Source: Thermoguttaceae bacterium (lineage in GTDB: Bacteria > Planctomycetota > Planctomycetia > Pirellulales > Thermoguttaceae). Taken from it: a DNA stretch of 64,000 bases. Below the pieces are notes generated by a model, which was not told the origin of the DNA, ran no database searches, and saw only the letters and a program-made list of their open reading frames with translations. Positions 7,640 through 15,311 of the stretch are shown here, one piece after another (positions within the stretch are counted from its first letter, which is position 1; each line of letters begins with the position of its first letter). Where the stretch lies: contig JAFRAC010000007.1 of NCBI GenBank assembly GCA_017405595.1, forward strand, positions 248,001-312,000, in the 5' to 3' direction. Both the position numbers and the translations under genes were made by a program.

Positions 7640-10381
7640 ATGACGGTCGCATGCGCCGCCGGCAGAGCGGAAGGATCCGGTCGAACAGCCCAGGTATTGC
7701 GGAAAGCCTGCCGTGTGCCTGCTATCCTTTTCCTCATCTTGCTTTTGGGAGCCGGTTTGCCGGGGTGCCGCCGGAAATCCGCTGAGCCGGTTCCGGTTCC
7801 GCTCCCCCATCAGGACGAGTCCGCCGCAGAACCGCTCCCCTTTCCGGAAGCGCTCCAGGAAGAGGAGTTCCCGCCTCCTTCAGCCACAGCCGAATCGGTT
7901 GACGAAATTCTGCGCGATGTGCTGAATGTCTATCAGCACGAGATGCTGAAATACTATTCCGACGAGGGGGTTCTCCGCACCGTCTACGAATGCAACGGCA
8001 GGCGGGTACAGGACGAGCGCAGCGTCAGCGTGACGTTTCAAAAACCGAATTACCTGTGTATGAAGGTGATGAACGGGAGTTTGATCTGCGACGGAGAGTA
8101 TCTCTGGGGAACCATCCATTCCACTTCCTATGACGGACAAGTTCTCAAGGTTAAGGCGCCGCACCTTTTTTCCTCGATACGGGAGTTCTATCCGGACCGG
8201 CAGCTCGCCGAGGCGATGTACCTGCCGCAGATGGACGATGTCTTCTGGCCTCCCCCGCAGCTGATTTTGATGATGGCCCGCGAGCCTCTCAAAACACTGA
8301 TCGGCAGCAGCGGCTTTAAGCCGGCGCTGGGTTTTACCCCGGCAAAACTTCTTCAGCCCCGATATGTCCGGTTTAACCGCGAGAACCCGGATGCCGAAAA
8401 GATCGCCTGCGACCGCATTTCCGTCAACAGCTCGGGCGGGGAACGTGTTTTTTGGATCGATCGGAAAACCAAAGGCATCGTTCGGATCGAGCTGCCGATT
8501 GAACACATTGCGGTACCGTGCGGAGTTGACCGTGTGCTGGAACGGACGCTCGATTTTCCGAACCAGGTGATCTCGAACGAGGTTCCTCCTTCCGACACGG
8601 TTCCCCCCAAAGAGTTTACCGTCAGCAATTCTCCCGGCGTCAAAGAGGTCGAGCATTTTACACCGGTCGAACTCGACTTTTTAGGGCAGAAAGCGCCGCC
8701 GATCCGCCTGACTCCCCTCTTTTCGGGAGATTCTCCTGTCGCACTCGATGAGGCGAGCGAAACCATCCGGGTCTTCGCTCTTTGGAAGGGCCCCATGTGT
8801 CCCGAGGATTGGAAAGACACCAAAGAACTTTTCAAGGAAATCGCAAACACCGCGATCCGGTACCGAAATGATTCCCGCTTCGTTTTTTATGCGGTGAATA
8901 TTGACGAGAGCCAACAGTCCGATACCGACGTCATTGCCGGTTACGGCCAGCTCGGGTATGACTATCCGCTCTACCGCGTCCGTCCTGCCGACCTGAAAAA
9001 GCCGCCGTTTTCCTTTCTGCAGAACCCCTCGCTTTTTATTGTTGACGGAGACGGGGTGATTCAGAAATTTTATCATAAACCGACTTCTCATGTAACACTC
9101 CTTTCGAATATGCTCAGTCTTGAACAAGGGAAAGACATCTACAAAAACGACATCTACAACTTCTCTGTCCGCGACCGGAAGTTTGAATCGCTTCTTCTTC
9201 TCACCGAAGAAAGCGACTATTACGCCGCCGATATCCGGACTCCGTCCGAGCAGATCAAGTATGCGCCGCACTCGGATCCTCAGAGAATGTCGATGGAAAA
9301 GGTGTGGGAAGTCGATCTTCCCGATGCCGCAAACCCCTTGGTGATCACCGACGACGGACAGGAAAATCCCGAATTTATGCCCAAAGAGTCGATTGTCGTT
9401 CCGTTCGGCGGAAGCAAGATCGCGCTGATCGACGCCAAAGGAAAAGTGGTGCGGACAAAGTCGTCGGGAACAGGAGAACCGGTCAGTTTTGTGCGGACGG
9501 CGAGGGCCTCGGACGGGAAGCGGTATTTTGCCGTTTCCTCCTTTTTGGATACCCACAAAGTGAGTCTTTTGGGAAGCAATCTTGAGACGATCAACATTGT
9601 GGACTTAAAGAAAGACCGCAAGCAGTGGGTCGCCGATGCCCTGCTGAACGATGAAAATCTGGACGGGGATCCGGAATTGATTGTGGCGCTTTGCGGTGAC
9701 GCTGTTGCCAACGATATTCCGATTCACGGCATTTACTCCCTCGAAACACAGTCGAAGGACGGTAGCAACAGATGCTTCTCTAACTGGAAAGACGAACTGG
9801 TCATGTCCCCCTTCCAGATCGGGTTCATTCGGGAAAAGGTTCCCGGCGCCGCGCCGCGCCGCGCCCTGATGGCGATGACGGCGCCCGAAGAGACGGTCGG
9901 TCAGCTGATCGAGACCGACCTGGGAAACGGCCAGCGCCTGAAAATGATCGACACGCCCGATGACATCTCCATCCGCTGGTTTACTCCGCCCGACGATGCC
10001 GACGATCAGAAGAGAACCACCGAAACGGTTGCCGTCATACTGACCCACGCCGGTTCCGAAGACCCCTACTTCGCCATCATTTCGCTTGACGGGAAGATTC
10101 TCTCGGAAACGAAACTGACCGATTCCACGTGGGGGGATCACCTTGACCGAATCATCGCCGGCGAACTCGACCGGGACGGGGAGGCCGAGTGGATCGTCCC
10201 CACCCGGGAGGGCGTGATCTGGTTCTTCGAGCAGGACGGCACTCTTTTCGATAAGTTTTCGCTGGGGCGCGAAGTGACCGGGGCGGCGATCGCCAGCTGG
10301 CACGACGGGACCTTCCTCGTGATTACGCACAACAACGGCGTTGTTGTGTATAAAATCAAACTCAACAAGGGTTCAAAATGA
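7640..10381 (+). CDS. Large lipoprotein: LolA-like N-part, thioredoxin-like middle, propeller-like C-part
   Basis: 913 residues. A basic N-region and hydrophobic segment (~26-40) end in a lipobox-like GLPGC (Cys43), so it is probably an exported lipoprotein. Residues ~90-310 resemble a LolA/DUF2092-type beta-sheet domain. Residues ~350-500 look like a thioredoxin/redoxin fold, but the active-site CxxC is absent; only GPMCPEDW is seen. The C-terminal ~400 residues have repeated D-G-D/D-R-D-G patterns (LDRDGEAEW) suggestive of an FG-GAP-like propeller. A GAGGAGGG ribosome-binding site supports ATG 7640. Its stop overlaps the next start by 4 bases (ATGA), so the two genes are translationally coupled. 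Substrate unknown. Confidence 0.75.
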   Translation: MTVACAAGRAEGSGRTAQVLRKACRVPAILFLILLLGAGLPGCRRKSAEPVPVPLPHQDESAAEPLPFPEALQEEEFPPPSATAESVDEILRDVLNVYQHEMLKYYSDEGVLRTVYECNGRRVQDERSVSVTFQKPNYLCMKVMNGSLICDGEYLWGTIHSTSYDGQVLKVKAPHLFSSIREFYPDRQLAEAMYLPQMDDVFWPPPQLILMMAREPLKTLIGSSGFKPALGFTPAKLLQPRYVRFNRENPDAEKIACDRISVNSSGGERVFWIDRKTKGIVRIELPIEHIAVPCGVDRVLERTLDFPNQVISNEVPPSDTVPPKEFTVSNSPGVKEVEHFTPVELDFLGQKAPPIRLTPLFSGDSPVALDEASETIRVFALWKGPMCPEDWKDTKELFKEIANTAIRYRNDSRFVFYAVNIDESQQSDTDVIAGYGQLGYDYPLYRVRPADLKKPPFSFLQNPSLFIVDGDGVIQKFYHKPTSHVTLLSNMLSLEQGKDIYKNDIYNFSVRDRKFESLLLLTEESDYYAADIRTPSEQIKYAPHSDPQRMSMEKVWEVDLPDAANPLVITDDGQENPEFMPKESIVVPFGGSKIALIDAKGKVVRTKSSGTGEPVSFVRTARASDGKRYFAVSSFLDTHKVSLLGSNLETINIVDLKKDRKQWVADALLNDENLDGDPELIVALCGDAVANDIPIHGIYSLETQSKDGSNRCFSNWKDELVMSPFQIGFIREKVPGAAPRRALMAMTAPEETVGQLIETDLGNGQRLKMIDTPDDISIRWFTPPDDADDQKRTTETVAVILTHAGSEDPYFAIISLDGKILSETKLTDSTWGDHLDRIIAGELDRDGEAEWIVPTREGVIWFFEQDGTLFDKFSLGREVTGAAIASWHDGTFLVITHNNGVVVYKIKLNKGSK

Positions 10382-11136
10382 AAATCGAATTGACATGGCT
10401 TGCCCACAACGCCTGGCGGTTCTGCCTGGGAGAGACGGTCTTTGCCGTCGACCCGTTCTTTCAGCTGCCGGCCTCTCCGGCGGACGGGTCGATGAAGGCC
10501 GATTACGTGCTTGTTTCGCACGGTCATGCCGACCATTGCGCCGATGCCGAGGAAATTTTGAAAAAGAACAGCGCGACCCTGATCGCGATGGCCGAGGTCG
10601 CGAGCTGGTTCGGCGCCCGCGGCGTTCAAAAGACCGAGCCGATGAATATCGGCGGTTCCCTCCCCGTCCGGGCCGACGGCGGCCGCGCCGAAGCGCGGGT
10701 GATGATGGTTCCGGCCGCGCACAGCTCGACCATGCCCGACGGGCGCGCCGGAGGGAACTCGTGCGGGTTTTTGTTTTCCGTTCCCCGGGAAGGACGCGAA
10801 AACGTCTTCAGCGGACCTTTGCGCCCTTTCTCGGAAATCGCGGCGGCGTGCCGCAACATCTATTTCGCGTGCGATACAGGCTGGATTGCCGAAATGCCCT
10901 GGCTCGGCACACTCGGACTCGAGGCCGCGGTTCTTCCGATCGGCGACCGTTATACGCTCGGGCCCGCTCTTTCGCTCGATGTGATTGCCGCGCTCAAACC
11001 GAAAAAAGTGATTCCCTGCCACTACAATTCCTGGCCCCCGATTTGCCAGGATGTGCAGGCATGGGCCGAGGCGGTCCGGAAACAGGGGATCGCGGAGCCG
11101 GTCCTTCTCGAACCGGGCGAAAGTCACATTCTTTAA
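10378..11136 (+). CDS. UPF0173-type metallo-beta-lactamase-fold hydrolase
   Basis: 252 residues. The MBL metal motif SHGHADHCAD (~46-55) supplies H-x-H-x-D-H. A later CDTG (~163) and a C-terminal CHYNSWPP give the remaining ligands expected for the UPF0173 metal-dependent hydrolase family, whose substrate is not settled. No signal peptide is present, so it is cytoplasmic. It overlaps the lipoprotein gene by 4 bases and is followed by the GldA-like ATPase, so all may be in one operon. Confidence 0.85.
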   Translation: MKIELTWLAHNAWRFCLGETVFAVDPFFQLPASPADGSMKADYVLVSHGHADHCADAEEILKKNSATLIAMAEVASWFGARGVQKTEPMNIGGSLPVRADGGRAEARVMMVPAAHSSTMPDGRAGGNSCGFLFSVPREGRENVFSGPLRPFSEIAAACRNIYFACDTGWIAEMPWLGTLGLEAAVLPIGDRYTLGPALSLDVIAALKPKKVIPCHYNSWPPICQDVQAWAEAVRKQGIAEPVLLEPGESHIL

Positions 11137-11180
11137 ACGGGGTTGTTTTCCGGGTGTTGGCCGTGACAGAAAACGAGACC

Positions 11181-11909
11181 ATGATCGAGGCGGCGCGGCT
11201 GCGGAAAGTCTACGGCAAGTTCGCCGCGGTCAGCGATGTTTCGTTCCGGATCCGCCGGGGCGAAATTACCGCCTTTCTCGGTCCGAACGGCGCGGGAAAA
11301 TCGACGACCATGAAAATGCTGACCGGTTATCTTGCCCCCACTTCGGGGAAGGCGCTGATTGCCGGATTCGACATGTCCCTTTCCCGGCGGGAAGGGGCGC
11401 GCCGGTTGGGGTATCTGCCCGAAAACGGGCCTCTCTATCCCGATATGACGCCGCGCGGCCTGCTCCGCTTTTTTGCCGAGGTCTGGGGGTTGTCCGCCAA
11501 AGAGATCCGCGGGCGGATCGACGAGGTCGCGCAGCTCTGCGACCTGGGTTCTGTGCTGAACAAGCCGATCGGCTGTCTTTCGAAAGGGTTTCGCCAGCGG
11601 GTTGGAATGGCGAACGTCCTGCTTCGCCGGCCAGAGGTCCTGATTCTGGACGAGCCGACGACCGGACTCGATCCGAACCAGATTCTCCAGGTCCGGGAGA
11701 CGATCCGGCGAATCGGCCGGGAGAAAACGATCCTTCTTTCGACCCACATTCTGCAGGAGGTGAAAGCGGTGGCGTCGCGCGTTCTTTTCCTCAGCGGCGG
11801 AGAACTGATTTTTGACGGAACGGCCGACGCGTTTCTTTGCGGAAAAGACCCGGACGAGCGGTTTTACGACCTGTCGCATCAGGCGGCGGAAATGAAAACC
11901 CCGGCGTAA
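11181..11909 (+). CDS. GldA-like ABC transporter ATPase
   Basis: 242 residues. Walker A is GPNGAGKST (~34-42), the signature LSKGFRQRVGMA, Walker B VLILDEPTTGLDP, and the H-loop LLSTHIL. The order ATPase, then ABC-2 permease, then GldG domain is that of gliding-type (GldA/F/G) ABC exporters widespread in Planctomycetota and Bacteroidota. The open frame extends far upstream without homology, so ATG 11181 is chosen because the ABC fold starts immediately (MIEAARLRKVYG). GTG 11154 and GTG 11163 are alternatives. Substrate unknown. Confidence 0.9.
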   Translation: MIEAARLRKVYGKFAAVSDVSFRIRRGEITAFLGPNGAGKSTTMKMLTGYLAPTSGKALIAGFDMSLSRREGARRLGYLPENGPLYPDMTPRGLLRFFAEVWGLSAKEIRGRIDEVAQLCDLGSVLNKPIGCLSKGFRQRVGMANVLLRRPEVLILDEPTTGLDPNQILQVRETIRRIGREKTILLSTHILQEVKAVASRVLFLSGGELIFDGTADAFLCGKDPDERFYDLSHQAAEMKTPA

Positions 11910-11931
11910 AAGGCGTGAACCGAGAGCGAAA

Positions 11932-14658
11932 ATGCCAGCTGTTTTTAAACGAGATTTTATCTCCTACTTTCTGAATCCGACCGGATACGTTTTTATCTGC
12001 GTTTTCGTACTCCTCGGTTCGGCGGCGGCGTTCCTGCCCGATGATTTCATCAACTCCAATCTCGCGAATCTCGCGGCGCTGAACTTCTGGTTCCCGCTCA
12101 TTTCCCTGATCTTTATTCCTGCGGTGGCGATGGGGATCTGGGCCGAAGAGCGCCGGAACGGGACAGCGGAACTTCTGCTGACCTCCCCTCTTTCGACGGT
12201 GCAGACGGTTTTCGGCAAATACGCCGCCGCGGTCGCGGTTTATTCCGTTTCGCTCCTCTTCTCCCTGGTCTCGAACTGGGTCATCCTCGCGTGGCTGGGA
12301 GATCCCGATTTCGGGCTTTTCCTTTCAACCTATTTGGGATACGAGCTGATCGGTCTGGCGATGCTTGCCATCGGAATGTTCGCATCGTTCCTTGCGGGGC
12401 ATCTGACGGTGGCGTATATCTTAGGCGTTCTTTTTAACGTGCCGCTGGTGGCCATCTACTGGGCGGACGCGCTCCCCGTCTCGCGCCGGGCGGCTTCGTT
12501 CCTAAAGGCTTCGAGTCTTGAAACGTTTTTTGAACCGTTCGGCCGGGGGATCATTTCCCTTTCGGGAGTTCTCTATTTTACGCTGATTCCCGCGGCCGCG
12601 CTTTATCTTTGTGTGGTCTTGGCCGATGCTTCCCGCTGGTCGGCCCGCCGGCCGCTGGTTCATCTGGCCCACTACCTGTTTCGGGCGTCGGCCCTGATTC
12701 TCCTGGCAGCCGCCCTGATCGGCCTTGTGCGCCAGCACGATTGGCGGCGTGACCTGACCGAAGAGAAACTCAGTTCTCTTTCGGGGGAATCGATTCGTCT
12801 TTTGGAGGAGTACCGTTCCGATTTTCCGACGGTGATCGAAGCGTATATCAGCCCCGAGGTTCCTCCGGAATATGTCCGCACCCGCCTTGATCTGCTGACC
12901 TTCATCGGCGAGCTTAAAAACCGTCTCGGCCGCCGCGCTTTCGTGACGGTCAATTCGGTTCGGGCCAATACCCCCGCCGCCTACCAGTTGGAGAAGAAAT
13001 ACGGAATCAAACCCCGCCGGGTCGCTTTCGAAACGCGCGGCCAGCTTCGGGAAGAGTCGATCTTCCTTACGGTTGTCTTCCGATCAGGACCCAAGACGGT
13101 ATTGATCCCCTTCATGAACCGGGGGCTCTCGCCGGAATACGAGCTGGTCAGTTCGCTGGTCAATGTGGGCAGCCGCCCCAAGAAGCGTCTCGGGATCCTG
13201 AAAACCGACGCCATGCTTTTTGGAAAGACCGATTCCGTCGGCCGGACGGTCATCACCCGCTGGCAGCTGATCGACGAACTGTCGCGGCAATACCATGTCG
13301 AAGAGGTCGATCCGTCGCTGCCGATCCCTGCCGGCGCCTATGATGCGCTTGTGGCGGTTCAGCCTTCGTCGCTCGATCCGGGACAGCTCGCCCATTTTCA
13401 TGACGCGGTCGCCCGGGGCGAGGCCGCCGTAATCTTCGAGGATCCGTTTCCTCTTTTCGCCGATTTTTTGGCGGGAACCGCCGCGCCGAAAGCTTACCGG
13501 CCCGACCTGGGTATTTTCCCCGCGCCGAAAGGGGAAATCGGGAGACTCTGGTCGACATTAGGCGTTCTTTTCGGAACTGATATTCTTTGGAGTACCTATA
13601 ATCCCTATCCGAAACTCGCGTTCTTTTCCGAAGAGTTTCTCTTTGTCGACGCCAAACCGATCAAGTTTGAAAGCGAAAGCGAAAAGGAGGACGCGAAACC
13701 GGCCCCCGCGAAAAAAATACGGGTTTCCGACTACCTTTCCGCCGCCCGGCCGAACGAGTCGGTTTCGTTTAATCCCGCCGAGGAATCGGTCGCCTCTTTA
13801 ACGCACATGCTTTTCCCTTTCGCCGGATATATTGTTCCCGACCGGAACAGCTCCGCCGAAATTGTGCCGCTGGTGACCGCCGAGGCGGGGGGGACCGCCT
13901 CTTCCGACGAAAGCAATGTGATCCGCGCCGGGGTGCAGAGCCATGTCCGCAAACGGAACGAACGGCACGGGCTTTATACACTCGCGGCGCGTGTGACCGG
14001 CCCGTCGCCGGAATATGTCCGGCCTGCCGAAAACCCGGAGGGGCGGCTGAACGTTGTGTTGGTCAGCGATCTTGATTTTCTCACGCCGGGAATCTTTCGT
14101 CTGCGCGAAGAAGGGAACGATCTGCCCGGCGGAGCGCGTCTCGATTCCGATAACGTGACGTTTGTCCTCAATGTGATCGACACTGCCGCCGGGGACGAGC
14201 CGTTTATCCGTCTCCGGAGCCGCCGGACCCGTCACCGGACGCTCTCCGCCGTCGAAGATGCCCTGCGCGGCATTCAGGATCAGGCCTCCCGCGACCAGAT
14301 CGCGTTTTACAAGGAGCTGGAAGAGGCGCGCGATGCCGAAACCGAAAAGATGAACCGGCGTATTGCCGAACTGGCGAATTCCGGCGGAGGTTCCGGCCGC
14401 CTGAGCCAGGAGGAAACCGCCGAAATCAATTCCGCGATCGTGGCGATGCAGGACCGGCTGAAACGGGATTTCGATGAAAAGAACGAGGAATACAATAAAA
14501 AGGTCGAGGATTCCCGCCGCCGAATGAACGAAAAGATTCGGCAGATCCAGGGCCGGTATAAGCTTTTCGCGGTACTTCTCCCTCCCTTGCCCTCGCTTCT
14601 TCTGGCGCTGGGCGTCTTCACCCGCCGCACCCTGATCCGCCGCCGCGACCGGCGGTAA
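11932..14658 (+). CDS. GldF-GldG fusion: ABC-2 permease plus auxiliary domain
   Basis: 908 residues. Residues ~1-265 form an ABC-2 (GldF-like) permease with about six hydrophobic helices and the cytoplasmic motif IWAEERRNGTAELLLTSPL. A helix at ~250-268 leads into a GldG/ABC_transp_aux domain (DLTEEKLSSLS, YISPEVPPEY, FGTD). The C-terminal third has a long charged coiled coil (~780-880) and a last helix (FAVLLPPLPSLLLALGVF) before a basic tail. The two parts are often separate genes, with a DUF4340 gene next; here they are one reading frame and no DUF4340 gene follows. It probably forms one exporter with the ATPase 22 bases upstream. Confidence 0.88.
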   Translation: MPAVFKRDFISYFLNPTGYVFICVFVLLGSAAAFLPDDFINSNLANLAALNFWFPLISLIFIPAVAMGIWAEERRNGTAELLLTSPLSTVQTVFGKYAAAVAVYSVSLLFSLVSNWVILAWLGDPDFGLFLSTYLGYELIGLAMLAIGMFASFLAGHLTVAYILGVLFNVPLVAIYWADALPVSRRAASFLKASSLETFFEPFGRGIISLSGVLYFTLIPAAALYLCVVLADASRWSARRPLVHLAHYLFRASALILLAAALIGLVRQHDWRRDLTEEKLSSLSGESIRLLEEYRSDFPTVIEAYISPEVPPEYVRTRLDLLTFIGELKNRLGRRAFVTVNSVRANTPAAYQLEKKYGIKPRRVAFETRGQLREESIFLTVVFRSGPKTVLIPFMNRGLSPEYELVSSLVNVGSRPKKRLGILKTDAMLFGKTDSVGRTVITRWQLIDELSRQYHVEEVDPSLPIPAGAYDALVAVQPSSLDPGQLAHFHDAVARGEAAVIFEDPFPLFADFLAGTAAPKAYRPDLGIFPAPKGEIGRLWSTLGVLFGTDILWSTYNPYPKLAFFSEEFLFVDAKPIKFESESEKEDAKPAPAKKIRVSDYLSAARPNESVSFNPAEESVASLTHMLFPFAGYIVPDRNSSAEIVPLVTAEAGGTASSDESNVIRAGVQSHVRKRNERHGLYTLAARVTGPSPEYVRPAENPEGRLNVVLVSDLDFLTPGIFRLREEGNDLPGGARLDSDNVTFVLNVIDTAAGDEPFIRLRSRRTRHRTLSAVEDALRGIQDQASRDQIAFYKELEEARDAETEKMNRRIAELANSGGGSGRLSQEETAEINSAIVAMQDRLKRDFDEKNEEYNKKVEDSRRRMNEKIRQIQGRYKLFAVLLPPLPSLLLALGVFTRRTLIRRRDRR

Positions 14659-14750
14659 GATACTGCAGCATCGCTTTTTCACCCCGAACCGGGTCAGAAC
14701 GGGCCTGTCCTTTTGAGCTGAAAGTTTCCGTCCGGGCCGGAAATCTCCTC

Positions 14751-14778
14751 TTGACGAACCGGAAAAAATGCTTAACAT
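14751..14778 (+). promoter_or_regulatory. Promoter of the metal-resistance unit
   Basis: -35 TTGACG (14751-14756), a 16-base spacer, and -10 TAACAT (14773-14778). Transcription should start near 14785, inside the inverted repeat described at 14777-14796. Confidence 0.6.
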
Positions 14779-14796
14779 ATGAGCAAGTGTTCATTT
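14777..14796 (+). promoter_or_regulatory. ArsR/SmtB-type operator
   Basis: Imperfect inverted repeat: ATATGAGCA, AG, TGTTCATTT. Seven of nine positions pair, and the core TGAGCA/TGTTCA has one mismatch. This matches the TGAACA-N2-TGTTCA style of operators bound by SmtB/CzrA/ZiaR regulators. It overlaps the -10 end and the predicted start site, where a bound repressor would block transcription. TGTTCAA and CGTTCAA follow at 14796-14810. Confidence 0.55.
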
Positions 14797-14828
14797 GTTC
14801 AATCGTTCAATTTATTCGGGAGGCTGAG

Positions 14829-15257
14829 ATGGCCAAAAAGATTCCCGCCGGTCCATCGAAGAGGACGGCTTCGAAGAAAACCCCCAACGTCCGGCCGGCC
14901 GCTTCGTCCGGAAAAAAAACCGAGAATCAAGGGGAAGGGCTTGAACGGGTGCGCCAGGGCCTGACGAATCCGGAGGTTCTTCGCTGGGTCGCGGAGCTCT
15001 TTAAAGTGATGGGAGACCCAAGCCGTTTGAGAATCGTCAACGCGCTTCTCCTCATGGATCTGTGTGTCTGCGATCTCGCCTCGCTCTTAAAAATGAGCCC
15101 CTCGGCGGTTTCGCACCAGCTGCAGATTCTTCGCCAAAACGATCTGGTGAAGTGGCAGCGCAAAGGGAAAGAAGTCTTTTATTCCCTGGATGACGAGCAT
15201 GTGAGCAATGTCTTTTACCAGGGACTGGTTCATGTGAACGAAAAGCATCATGGGTGA
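14829..15257 (+). CDS. ArsR/SmtB-family metal-sensing repressor
   Basis: 142 residues. A basic, probably disordered N-tail (1-35) precedes a winged helix-turn-helix (recognition segment MSPSAVSHQLQILR, ~89-102). Two metal-site signatures are visible. One is CVCD (Cys79, Cys81) in helix 3, as in ArsR/CadC. The other is a C-terminal helix with Asp122-x-His124, His135 and Glu138, whose spacing matches the zinc site of SmtB/CzrA. I infer a Zn(II)/Cd(II)/Pb(II) sensor. ATG 14829 has GGGAGG upstream; the open frame begins earlier but that part covers the promoter and operator. It sits directly before a P1B ATPase, fitting autoregulation. Confidence 0.88.
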   Translation: MAKKIPAGPSKRTASKKTPNVRPAASSGKKTENQGEGLERVRQGLTNPEVLRWVAELFKVMGDPSRLRIVNALLLMDLCVCDLASLLKMSPSAVSHQLQILRQNDLVKWQRKGKEVFYSLDDEHVSNVFYQGLVHVNEKHHG

Positions 15258-15311
15258 GGTTCCGGTGTGAATTCCGGGCAGAGATGCCGTCTTGCAGAGT
15301 GAAAGAGAAGG

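Noticed and set aside
10341-11180. 5' part of a 522-codon frame in front of the GldA-like ATPase
   Set aside because: Overlaps the MBL-fold hydrolase in another frame and reads as arginine-rich shadow sequence; the ABC fold starts at ATG 11181.
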